A DNA stretch of 64,000 nt from Nitrospirota bacterium (GCA_015233615.1 JADFXJ010000001.1:1-64000), one strand, 5' to 3'; positions 30,656 through 39,711 are shown, counted from the first letter of the stretch. A program made the numbers and translations. The notes: generated from the sequence alone by a model not told the origin.

Positions 30656-31159
30656 TTACTTCATGTGATGCATGTGGCCGTCGGGTATGTCTGCATCCGT
30701 AACTTCGGAGAATTTTAAGGCCTTAACGCCTTTATGGTCCGACGTGAAGGTCTTTACTTTGTCGTTGGTTATGGCTACGAGCTCTTTACCCATGGGGCCC
30801 ATTACGTCACTGCCTGACACGAAGGTGACGCCATCGGCTTTCATGACTTTAGTCGAATAATATTCCGTAACGTAAATATCCGAAATATCGGCACTGGTCT
30901 TGCTCTTGTTATACTTAGGTATGTCCAGGTAGTACTTGAACATGTCCTTTGGACCGTCGAAAAAGGCGTAAGTACCGTCTTTAAAAATAATTTGCGCGCT
31001 CCATTGAGTATATGGGTGTACCAGCATGCCGCATACGGGGCACTTGTCCTTAGAAGTTGGTTTTAACGGATCTGCCGCTAATGCCATCGAAACTGATAAA
31101 AAAACGGCTGAAACTATACTTAAGACAATTAAAACGAATGACTTCCTTCTCACGTCCAC
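30656..31159 (-). CDS. NosL-like copper-binding protein
   Basis: Signal peptide, DKCPVCGMLVHPYTQWSAQIIFKDGTYAFFDGPKDMFKYY. Confidence 0.9.
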   Translation of the reverse strand: MDVRRKSFVLIVLSIVSAVFLSVSMALAADPLKPTSKDKCPVCGMLVHPYTQWSAQIIFKDGTYAFFDGPKDMFKYYLDIPKYNKSKTSADISDIYVTEYYSTKVMKADGVTFVSGSDVMGPMGKELVAITNDKVKTFTSDHKGVKALKFSEVTDADIPDGHMHHMK

Positions 31160-31491
31160 CTCCGTTACCTGTCGTTACCCGTTTGATTTATGCTAATCTT
31201 TATAGTATGTGTTTACCTTAAGATGTATTTATGATGTAGGCACGATATTACGATATACACACATCTATAATATGTAGTTTACATAAAAGGTTCGCAGATT
31301 GTAAATAAACCCCGAAATAAATACTGTCTGCATATTTCTTCTATGATGGAGAACAAATTTACCGCGGGCAATCCCTCCGATGCCACGTAGAGAAATATTA
31401 CGATATTCCTGAAAATAGAGCCTGGGGCTTCGTTAATAGTAAGGTACTAACCCTTTTTCGATGTTGGTATACCGTAAGGCTTTTGATGGGA

Positions 31492-31707
31492 GGGTTGCCA
31501 ACCCCTGAGTACCGGAGTTAGCGACCCCTTAGTTTGGCCTACTGTCTCCCCTTTTGAGGAGAGCTCCCTTTTTGAGGAGAGACATCTATGGTTCTTAACC
31601 CGGCAGCGGCGGTTGGATAGGCCAAAGGTAATTCCGTAGGGCCTTCCACGCCTGTGAGTCCGATCATGTCACGGACCATGCTTGCTTACCGGCAAGTGCC
31701 CACAGGC
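31492..31707. ncRNA. Candidate structured RNA (strand unresolved)
   Basis: Long-range stems TTTGGCCT/AGGCCAAA (31533-31540/31619-31626), GGGTTGC/GCGACCC (31492-31498/31521-31527), and a three-way junction with outer stem GCCTGTG/CACAGGC (31650-31656/31701-31707) enclosing GTCCG/CGGAC and CTTGC/GCAAG hairpins. No long ORF. Confidence 0.45.
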
Positions 31708-31737
31708 CACAGGCACCGTCCGCTTCAGGGTTTATGG

Positions 31738-31965
31738 CTATGAACGCGTCATTATTACGTCGAGGTTGCTTGGTATAGACTGATTCTGTCTGAGCTTGAA
31801 GCCGAATACAGGCAAAGTGGGTATGAAGTGCACGGTTTCACATTTAATACATTTATACATGCTGCCGCTAAGAAAATTTCCCTTAAGTACGAGGGGCGAT
31901 TCACACCTTTCACACTTTTTCATTTCATCCTCCATATTTCTATGTGTATTTGGCGTTTCTACCAA
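31738..31965 (-). CDS. Small zinc-ribbon protein
   Basis: MEDEMKKCERCESPLVLKGNFLSGSMYKCIKCETVHF (two CxxC). Confidence 0.6.
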   Translation of the reverse strand: MVETPNTHRNMEDEMKKCERCESPLVLKGNFLSGSMYKCIKCETVHFIPTLPVFGFKLRQNQSIPSNLDVIMTRS

Positions 31966-32398
31966 GCACTACGGCCAGGGGCCGATTGTAACTTTCATTA
32001 TCGTTTTAGTTTCGTCAACAGTGTCAAATCTTTGACAGCCTATATGGCCGTTACCACTAACGTAGCCCCTTTTTTTCGCATCCTTTAGCAGTACATTGCT
32101 CATATCTATCATCGGTTCTATTACTCCCTTACTTAAGCCTTAATTAAGTCTCGTTTGCCGCTCTTAGGGGGCCATGAATGTATTATTTGCATATTCTATG
32201 CCAGGATAGCACAAAAAAAGTGGCCAAACCGCAGTACTCCATGCCAAACCGCCGTATGAACGCCCGCACGTGGCGTTAGCTAACTTCGAAGGCAACTGGA
32301 GACTCTTCGTGGGCGTTTTGGGAGGCGCTTCGGGAGGTGGCCTGGAGGCACATGGAGGCTTAAGAGTGTAGGAAATATGTTCCCGCTAGTATATTATT

Positions 32399-32425
32399 TG
32401 CCACATTTATTTAACAAATGTGGCA
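32399..32425. terminator. Perfect 10-bp inverted repeat, possible terminator
   Basis: TGCCACATTT-ATTTAAC-AAATGTGGCA, just downstream of the minus-strand sugar epimerase-like gene. Confidence 0.5.
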
Positions 32426-32462
32426 TGTGTCATTATTTGTCAATTGCGGGCAACGCAGGTTA

Positions 32463-32924
32463 TCAATCGAGTGTAAATGGACTTTCTTTGTCGCCTTCGT
32501 GGCGAATCTCGTCAACCGGTTCTTTTTTGCCCCAACCCGCGTAGAGTTTATCGGGGAAGTTTAGTACGAGTCCGTCAGAGGTGGTGTCGTTCTTATAGGC
32601 GTGCACGACTCCAGGGGGTATAATTACGGTCTTTCCCCTGGTCTCTTCCATAACCAGCATGTTGAGATAGGTGGTGGAAGATTTTCGGTTATCCCACAGA
32701 TAGAGCTTAAAGTTAGATAAGAAGTAAAAGTAGTCGCTCTGGTATGAATGCTCGTGCGGCCCGCGGGCGACACCTGGAATCGTCATGGATACGTAAGACA
32801 TCAGGGGAGAGAAACCTTCGGGCAGTTCGTCGGCTCTGAATATCTCGGCCAGCCATCCGCGGGCATCCCTGAAGAGCTTCACTTCGCGTATTATAACGCC
32901 GTCTATATCGCCTTTGCGAAACAT
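32463..32924 (-). CDS. dTDP-4-dehydrorhamnose 3,5-epimerase-like (RmlC-family) protein
   Basis: VKLFRDARGWLAEIFRADEL...GVARGPHEH...VIIPPGVVHAYKN. Confidence 0.85.
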   Translation of the reverse strand: MFRKGDIDGVIIREVKLFRDARGWLAEIFRADELPEGFSPLMSYVSMTIPGVARGPHEHSYQSDYFYFLSNFKLYLWDNRKSSTTYLNMLVMEETRGKTVIIPPGVVHAYKNDTTSDGLVLNFPDKLYAGWGKKEPVDEIRHEGDKESPFTLD

Positions 32925-33146
32925 AACAATCTAAATAATATCATAACCCGTATTTTCAGGTCAATTGCCTTTTTGATTCCAATTTCCGGTATAGTAAGGT
33001 TGTCATCGTCTTTTTTATCTGCTTCCCGGTCGTAGCCGGGGACAGGGTTAATCTGCGTCATCTGTGGATGATTTTCTCTGTCTTTGTTATCCGCAGATGA
33101 CACGGATTAACGCAGATTACGGAGCCAAATTCATTGAAATACGTTA

Positions 33147-33830
33147 TTACATTTGTGTCTTGGAAACAACGGTGCCGTCGAAGTTGATTATATACAAGTA
33201 TGAGCTGCCCTGCTGCGGATTGGAAACAACACCCGAACCCATCATCGAACCACCGAAATCGGTTGTTGAAACGTAAATTTTATTATTAACAATCACCGGA
33301 ACCGAAGCATAATTGCCGGCGAGCGAGACTGCCGTTAGCTTCGAATTCTGTGTAAGTGGCAACTGAATAACATACAATGTCGATAGCGAGGTGGTTGACG
33401 TACTGAAATTTCCCATCATGTTGTACTGGCTCATATCCGGCATGGATGTAGTTGCAAACAAAAGCCCGCCGTCGGAGGATAAAACAGGACGGGATACAAT
33501 ACCCGTAAGCGTAATCGACGTTTTTTGACCGGAAAGGGTTACCGCCGACAGGGTTGACTTAAACGTGCTGCTGCTGGTGCCGGATGTCGATGATAATTGG
33601 TACGTTAATAAATATGCCGTACCATCGCTGCCTACTACCGGTGAACCGGACATGCCATTCATCATGCCATAGTTATCGGTGCTGCCCATCATTGCCGTGG
33701 TCGAACCAATGCCCATCCCGGATCCTGTCCCCATCCCGGATCCCATGCCCATACCATAGACCTGTACTCCCGTTACTAACGATAATGTACACAGTATCGA
33801 CAATGCACATAGTACGTAATACTTTTTCAA
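33147..33830 (-). CDS. Secreted Met/Gly-rich N-terminus plus repeat-containing protein
   Basis: Signal peptide then YGMGMGSGMGTGSGMGIGSTTAMMGS; repeated SSDG/SSTSG segments. Confidence 0.7.
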   Translation of the reverse strand: MKKYYVLCALSILCTLSLVTGVQVYGMGMGSGMGTGSGMGIGSTTAMMGSTDNYGMMNGMSGSPVVGSDGTAYLLTYQLSSTSGTSSSTFKSTLSAVTLSGQKTSITLTGIVSRPVLSSDGGLLFATTSMPDMSQYNMMGNFSTSTTSLSTLYVIQLPLTQNSKLTAVSLAGNYASVPVIVNNKIYVSTTDFGGSMMGSGVVSNPQQGSSYLYIINFDGTVVSKTQM

Positions 33831-34046
33831 TACAACCTCCTTAACTTTGGTACTTTAATATTTGTAATGCCAGTTCTACCCGGCGCCTAATGCTACCCTA
33901 CTAATGCTACCCTAATAGTTAAACATGAAAATGTGAAGAAATTGTGAAGACATGCTTGCTATGTCAGGAATTTTTAGTGTATTGTATATTAGTATATTGT
34001 ATATATATTGAAATAGGATATGCTACAATAGATTTACGTTTATATT

Positions 34047-34373
34047 ATGCCAACACAACCATTTTTGATACCATCGCTGCTAATCCTGATAGCGTCAATC
34101 CCGCTTGCCATGGGCGTTGTTCCAAGGAATCGTGTCTACGGCATAAGAACATGTAAAACGTTGTCCGATGATAGTATTTGGTATCCTGCAAACAGATTGG
34201 GGGGCCGGGCGTTAATTATATCGTGTATTATTTATCTGTCTATATCTGTGCTGATCCCCTACGACGTACACACACAAAGCAATTCTTCTGTCTGGACAAT
34301 CCATTTCATAAGCTTCTTGCTTCCCCTGGCTGCCGGGATTATTGTAACACTGCTGTACGTTAGGAAATTATAA
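34047..34373 (+). CDS. SdpI-family membrane protein
   Basis: VPRNRVYGIRTCKTLSDDSIWYPANRLGGRALI. Confidence 0.85.
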   Translation: MPTQPFLIPSLLILIASIPLAMGVVPRNRVYGIRTCKTLSDDSIWYPANRLGGRALIISCIIYLSISVLIPYDVHTQSNSSVWTIHFISFLLPLAAGIIVTLLYVRKL

Positions 34374-34412
34374 TGGAATATCCTTTATTTTCCGGTTAGA
34401 GATGATTAAAAG

Positions 34413-35759
34413 ATGAAAACCAAAATATTTTGCTCCTTCATAACTATAATAATTATAACGATATTTTCCAATGTCATTTTCCGGCATATGATCGTAAAAG
34501 ACTTCGACGATTATATACAAGGAATTCGGCAAACCAATATTTACTGGTTGATCGCATCCGTGGAAAGTAGTTACGAGCAAGGAAATTGGAATGAAAAAAG
34601 CCTGATGGAATCCCTGCACTGGGGTTTAATGCTTGGAGAGGATATCGTTGTTTTTGACGTCGATGGAAAGAAGATAATGGACTCCGCACAAGTGATTGAA
34701 CATATAAGCCCGCCAATGAGGCAAAAAATGGAACATATCGTTAGTATAAACGAATATGCTAAAGAATTTAAAGACTACGATATCTTTGCCCTTGACAAGA
34801 AAATCGGACGGTTGAAATTCAAACCTCTCGTAAGAAAGGAAATTACCGCAAAGGAAGATGCCTTCAAGGAATGGGCAATGAAATTTATGATAGTATCGTT
34901 CACCATTGCCAGTGCCGGCTCGCTTTTGCTCGCATTGCTTTTTAGTACGTTGCTTTCATTACCGTTAAAAAGGCTCCGTGAGGGTGCCACAAAGATAGCT
35001 GACGGAGATTTCGATGTAAGAATCCCCTATAAAGGACATGATGAGGTAAGCAGTCTTACCGCGTCTTTTAATTACATGGCTGAGGCCTTAAAGCGGGAAT
35101 CCGACATTAGAAAACACGTTATGGCTAACGTTACGCATCAATTAAGGACCCCTCTTACGATAATCAACGCAAATGCAGAGGCAATTATCGATTGTGTGGC
35201 CGAGCCCATGGGAGCAACACAAAATATTAAGGCAGAGGCGGAAAAATTAATAGGGTATATAAAGAGTATCGAAGACCTTACACGCGCGGAGGCCAGTTTT
35301 TTCGAACGTAGTGAATGCAGCGAATTTAATTTAAAGGTATATTTAAGTAAATTGGTTAGTGGATACAAACAGGTAGCTCTAAATAAATCGCTCGATATTT
35401 CTTTTTATGGCGAGGATATGGTTATCTGCACGGACGGTGAAATATTGACGACTATACTGGATAATTTAATATCTAACGCCATAAAATACACTAATGAAGG
35501 TGGAATATACATAGAAAATGGAAGAGACGCGGATGCCTTCCACATTAAGATAAAGGACACAGGAATTGGAATTCCGCTCGAAGAACTCCCTCTTGTCTTC
35601 GAACGCTTTTACAAAGGCCGGAGTAAGGGCCAACAGTCGACAGGCGTGGGTATAGGGCTTTCCATCGTAAAAGAACTGGTGAGTGTTCTCAAAGGAAAAA
35701 TCAGCATTAAAAGCATTCCCGGACAAGGTACCGAGGTTACGTTAACGATACCATACTGA
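34413..35759 (+). CDS. HAMP-containing sensor histidine kinase, no adjacent response regulator
   Basis: Two TM, HAMP, HQLRTPLTIINANAEAI, GVGIGLSIVKELV. Confidence 0.93.
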   Translation: MKTKIFCSFITIIIITIFSNVIFRHMIVKDFDDYIQGIRQTNIYWLIASVESSYEQGNWNEKSLMESLHWGLMLGEDIVVFDVDGKKIMDSAQVIEHISPPMRQKMEHIVSINEYAKEFKDYDIFALDKKIGRLKFKPLVRKEITAKEDAFKEWAMKFMIVSFTIASAGSLLLALLFSTLLSLPLKRLREGATKIADGDFDVRIPYKGHDEVSSLTASFNYMAEALKRESDIRKHVMANVTHQLRTPLTIINANAEAIIDCVAEPMGATQNIKAEAEKLIGYIKSIEDLTRAEASFFERSECSEFNLKVYLSKLVSGYKQVALNKSLDISFYGEDMVICTDGEILTTILDNLISNAIKYTNEGGIYIENGRDADAFHIKIKDTGIGIPLEELPLVFERFYKGRSKGQQSTGVGIGLSIVKELVSVLKGKISIKSIPGQGTEVTLTIPY

Positions 35760-36075
35760 CGGCGTCAACGAAACCATACGGAAGGCGTTAACTTCATGTC
35801 TTTAAAAGGCAATGTATATTTATAGTGGCGAGTGTCAAAGCAAAATTCCCATAGTGCTACTAATATTTTATCGTGGGGGGATGTCATCTTCATAATTAAT
35901 TCATATTTCAGGTGTAGAATAAAAGCCGACTATAGAAGTTGAAAAAGGCAGGATAAAACAAAATTGCGAACAATATCAACATCTTAACTTTAAAGTTGGC
36001 TGAAGCGATAATTCCAAATAGTTAAGCTAGGGAATTATGAAAATACACAACATTTATTAAAAAGGAGGTCTTAAG

Positions 36076-36285
36076 ATGAAGAGGGTAATTGCTTTAACAC
36101 TAATTGTACTGATACTAGCTGTATTCAGTGTTTTTGCTTTTGCGGGCGAAGGCATGTGTGGCATGCACGGCCCCGGCATGAGTAAAATGAGCCATGGTAA
36201 CGACATGGGCAACGGCAACGGAACCGGCATGGGCAACGGCCACGGAACCGGCATGGGCAACGGCTACGGCATGAACGCAAAATAG
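36076..36285 (+). CDS. Small secreted Met/Gly/Asn/His repeat peptide
   Basis: Signal peptide followed by GMCGMHGPGMSKMSHGNDMGNGNGTGMGNGHGTGMGNGYG; RBS AAAGGAGG. Confidence 0.7.
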   Translation: MKRVIALTLIVLILAVFSVFAFAGEGMCGMHGPGMSKMSHGNDMGNGNGTGMGNGHGTGMGNGYGMNAK

Positions 36286-36355
36286 TAGAGATTTAAAGTA
36301 AATATTGTCCGGGAAATGTCCTTCGGGAAATGACCAATTAAAAGGACTTATTAAG

Positions 36356-36400
36356 TAGTGAGTATGCTTCTTTGTTTTGTTAAATGAAGCATACTCACTA
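36356..36400. terminator. Perfect 15-bp inverted repeat
   Basis: TAGTGAGTATGCTTC (36356-36370) / GAAGCATACTCACTA (36386-36400). Confidence 0.55.
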
Positions 36401-36411
36401 AGCATTTAATA

Positions 36412-36921
36412 TTGAAGAGAGGAAAAATGAAAATATTAAAATACAGAGATGCTAAAATTATAGTATGTTTTTCCCTTGCCTTTTTTTACATGTTATTGCT
36501 TTCATTGCCTCTTGTTGCATCTGCTGACAATACAAGATTTACAATTCTCTCCGATTTGACAGTAAAAGACAACACAACGGGTCTCATATGGACAAGAAAT
36601 GCCAATCTGGCCAGAGGTTTAACATGGACTGCCGCCTCAAACTATATAAATCAGTTAAATAAGCAAAAGTATGGTGGGTATAACGATTGGAGATTTCCAA
36701 CTGTACATGAATTTGTCACCTTGGTTGATTACTCGCATGCGGAACCTGCACTTCCGTCTGAACATCCCTTTATAAACGTTCAGATGAGCGATTATTGGAC
36801 ATCGGACATTTGTGTATATTATAAAGATAGAAGTGTGTGGGCAATAAATCTAATGCACGGTAATGTAAAAACACAGGATAATTCGATAGGACTAAGCATA
36901 TGGCTGGTTCGCAAAAATTAG
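36412..36921 (+). CDS. DUF1566 (Lcl-type) domain exported protein (start may be 36427)
   Basis: LTVKDNTTGLIWTRNAN...YNDWRFPTVHEFVTLVDY. Confidence 0.8.
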   Translation: MKRGKMKILKYRDAKIIVCFSLAFFYMLLLSLPLVASADNTRFTILSDLTVKDNTTGLIWTRNANLARGLTWTAASNYINQLNKQKYGGYNDWRFPTVHEFVTLVDYSHAEPALPSEHPFINVQMSDYWTSDICVYYKDRSVWAINLMHGNVKTQDNSIGLSIWLVRKN

Positions 36922-37225
36922 AATAACCGCTTTTGAAATCCTACAATAATGTAAGATCAGATTTTACATATCATAGAAATAATATTTCAATATACGCATT
37001 AGTAACCATTCACACGCATTTTTTACTTGACATAACTTTAAAGAAGTGGCACAATAAATAAATGATTATGTAACATAAAACTAGGTAGAAAAATTATAAC
37101 ATTAATGTAAGCCGGAACAGGAGGTTAACTATGTGATCGATAGTGAGGAAATACTTTAACAAATGGAGTAGTTGATATTACATGTCCGGCGACAATTACA
37201 ATAAATCTTTAAACAGGAGGTTACA

Positions 37226-37600
37226 ATGAAGAAAGTTGTTATTACAATTCTGGTCGTATTTTTAGTAGCATTGGGTGTTAATTTTGTCTCGGCTGAGGAT
37301 AAAGCTCAACCCGAGTTTAAAATGAAGCACGCACATGAGGATATGCCAAAGATGATGCAGCAAATGGGTGAAGTTATGGAGAAAATGCATGAAGCCATGC
37401 AGAAAGAACCGGTTGATAAAGGTACTCTGAAGGATATCTCCGACTCAATTTCCGAAATGGCAACGTGTATGAAAGAAATGTCCCAGTTGATGAAAAAAAC
37501 AAAGGTATCCAGGCAAGATTTAGAAAAAATGGAAGAGCGGATAATAAGGATTAACGATAAATTCACCGTCCGTGTACCCGTACAAAAAGATACTAAGTAA
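37226..37600 (+). CDS. Small exported Met/His-rich helical protein
   Basis: Signal peptide; MKHAHEDMPKMMQQMGEVMEKMHEAMQ; RBS AGGAGG. Confidence 0.7.
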   Translation: MKKVVITILVVFLVALGVNFVSAEDKAQPEFKMKHAHEDMPKMMQQMGEVMEKMHEAMQKEPVDKGTLKDISDSISEMATCMKEMSQLMKKTKVSRQDLEKMEERIIRINDKFTVRVPVQKDTK

Positions 37601-37887
37601 CCGGGCATAAAGAACCTACTCATTTAGTAATTACAGGCAGTTCAGTGGCAGTGCAATACAACTGACAGATGGATTCCCACTTTCGCAGGAATGATACATA
37701 CGGGGTTGTGTTTGTCGCTCTTTTTGTCATTCCCGCGAAACCTGTACACGGCTACGACCGGGGAGCGGGAATCCAGTCCTTGCCCTTGTCCATGACCTTT
37801 ACTACCCATCTACTTTGCAGGGCTTGTCTTGGCTGTATGCATGGGATATGCATCATCTGCTGAAGATTAATACCAATTTGCAGTCCT

Positions 37888-38006
37888 AAGAGTAACAAAA
37901 GTACAAGAAATGAGGAGGGGAAGGCCTTCCCCTCGCTTCGGCCGCAAAGGACGCGTCCTTTCGCTACCCCTTCTATCGGGGGAGCGCCCCCGCAACCCCC
38001 CCCTGG
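37888..38006. repeat. Dispersed repeat copy 2
   Basis: AAGAGTAAcAaAAGTACAAGaaATGAGGAGGGGAAgGCCTTCCCCTCGCTTCGGCCGCAAA...CGCGTCCTTTCGCTACCCCTTCT.... Confidence 0.85.
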
Positions 38007-38079
38007 AACCGCCTTCGGATAATTTATTCATATGATTGCAAGTTAGTATAAGGACTAGACTGCCGGACAAGCCGCAATG

Positions 38080-38340
38080 GTGCGCCTGCGAGTGTGCATA
38101 GTCGGAAGGGTGAAAGTCCCTTTCAGGTATACGCTCTCCGGCCTGTAACAGAACGTAACTGCGTCGCCGCGAGGCGGGGTGGCAAGCTTCGGGAAGTGAA
38201 GAGCCAGTCCGTAGGATGACGAACTTGATTCGGCCTAATGTAACGGCGAGCCTGCCATTCGATGGCGAAGCCCAGACCGCTCGATATACGTATGTGGGGG
38301 GATGACAGTAAGAGGTCGGGGTGACGTCAAGGGTAAGGGC
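38080..38340 (+). mobile_element. Group II intron 5'-domain-like fragment without RT ORF
   Basis: GTGCGCCTGCGAGTGTGCATAGTCGGAAGGGTGAAAGTCCCTTTC...GAACGTAACTGCGTC..., resembling bacterial group II intron domain I; no reverse transcriptase follows. Confidence 0.5.
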
Positions 38341-38396
38341 AGATTCCGAGCCGTCAGCCGAATTCGCGGGATCGAAATTCATTTGCCAGTACCTTA

Positions 38397-38553
38397 GGGC
38401 TCGTTCAAAAATAAGTGAGCCATTTGGCTTGTCTTTTTGCCCGCCCGTTGCTGCGTAAAGGCTCGTGTACATCCAGTACACGAGCCTTTTACGCTCCTTG
38501 CGGATCGAACAAAAATCCTTCGCCATCTGATTCACTTATTTCTGAACGAGCCC
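38397..38553. mobile_element. MITE-like foldback element
   Basis: Imperfect TIR GGGCTCGTTCAAAAATAAGTGAGCCA / TGATTCACTTATTTCTGAACGAGCCC flanked by TTA direct repeats; near-palindromic throughout with a GTAAAGGCTCGTGTAC central stem. Confidence 0.8.
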
Positions 38554-38741
38554 TTAGTAGTTACAACTATTGTTAGCAATTACGGGTTTTCCAGTATTTT
38601 CCCCATTCAAGGTACATGTCCTCAAATGAGGATAACTCTAAATTTTAAATCATCAATATTCAGCCTATTTACAATTGGCATGATTATTGATATGTTAATA
38701 GTCTACCGGCAACGGTAAGAGGGTATCAGGAGGGTCTTTTT

Positions 38742-38909
38742 TTGAACAGCACGGTTAGTGTTTCTACAAGTACGTACATATCTCGTTACAAAATATGGTG
38801 TGTTACCGAATCGAAGCACCTTAGCTGCTCCGAATGCATAACCAACCAGATTTGCGGTGGAGAGGACTGTTTTTGGTGTGCCTACTATTTTAGCGATCTT
38901 TCTTCCTAA
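38742..38909 (+). CDS. Small Cys-rich protein (55 aa, TTG start)
   Basis: MNSTVSVSTSTYISRYKIWCVTESKHLSCSECITNQICGGEDCFWCAYYFSDLSS; AGGAGG RBS upstream; directly precedes fdhD. Confidence 0.55.
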   Translation: MNSTVSVSTSTYISRYKIWCVTESKHLSCSECITNQICGGEDCFWCAYYFSDLSS

Positions 38910-38928
38910 GGCTATTTCTTCTTAAGGA

Positions 38929-39711
38929 ATGTTTTTCCCACCGGCATCGATGGAAATTTACGTAGAGAAGGTAATCACCAGGTTCGAAGCGGGCGACCGC
39001 GATGAAGTCAAAGACTTTATAGCGGTAGAGAGGCGTCTTGTCCTGTTCGTAAACAACGTGGAGACATTGAGCCTTTACTGCTCACCGGTAATGGTGCGGG
39101 AACTCGTAACGGGCTTTCTGATGACCGAAGGAATTATCAAAGGGAGCTGGTGTACGGAAAAGATGGTCATAGAGCACGGCGAGAGCATGATACGCGTGAG
39201 TCTGGACACCGAAGCGGAAGTATCGACGACCGGCAGGACTATAACTTCGGGCTGCGTGGGAGGGGTTACTTTTGCAAGACCGGTCCCTGGAAGAATGCAG
39301 ATGGGGGATTTCACAGTTTCACCGGACATTCTCATGCGTCTTTTCAGGGTCTTTCAATCGCGCTCGGACTCTTACAGGAACACCGGTTGTATACACAGTG
39401 CCGCGCTTGCCGACTGCTCCAGCCTCCTCGTGTTAGCCGAGGACATAGGCAGACACAACGCCGTGGACAAGGTGATCGGCCACTGCCTGATTAACGACAT
39501 ACCATTCACGGACAAGATTTTGCTGCTCAGCGGACGGCTTTCGTCGGAGATAGGCACTAAGTGCTCCAGGTGGGAGATACCGGTAGTCGTAAGCCGTACC
39601 GCACCCACGCTTCTTTCGGTCTCGATAGCGCAGGAGCGGGGTATTACGATGGTTGGCTTCATGAGAGGCGAGCGGTTTAACGTCTATAGCCACCCCCACA
39701 GGATATCGTAA
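38929..39711 (+). CDS. fdhD: Formate dehydrogenase accessory sulfurtransferase FdhD
   Basis: SPVMVRELVTGFLMTEGII..., TSGCVGG, TGCIHSAAL, EDIGRHNAVDKVIG. Confidence 0.92.
   Translation: MFFPPASMEIYVEKVITRFEAGDRDEVKDFIAVERRLVLFVNNVETLSLYCSPVMVRELVTGFLMTEGIIKGSWCTEKMVIEHGESMIRVSLDTEAEVSTTGRTITSGCVGGVTFARPVPGRMQMGDFTVSPDILMRLFRVFQSRSDSYRNTGCIHSAALADCSSLLVLAEDIGRHNAVDKVIGHCLINDIPFTDKILLLSGRLSSEIGTKCSRWEIPVVVSRTAPTLLSVSIAQERGITMVGFMRGERFNVYSHPHRIS

Noticed and set aside
31492-31707. TnpB/omega-RNA end
   Set aside because: I considered a transposon-associated guide RNA because a zinc-ribbon ORF is upstream, but that ORF lacks TnpB DRDxNA context, so the identity is left open.
37867-38535. 222-aa minus-strand ORF
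   Set aside because: Runs through a dispersed repeat, intron-like fragment and MITE; not a real protein.
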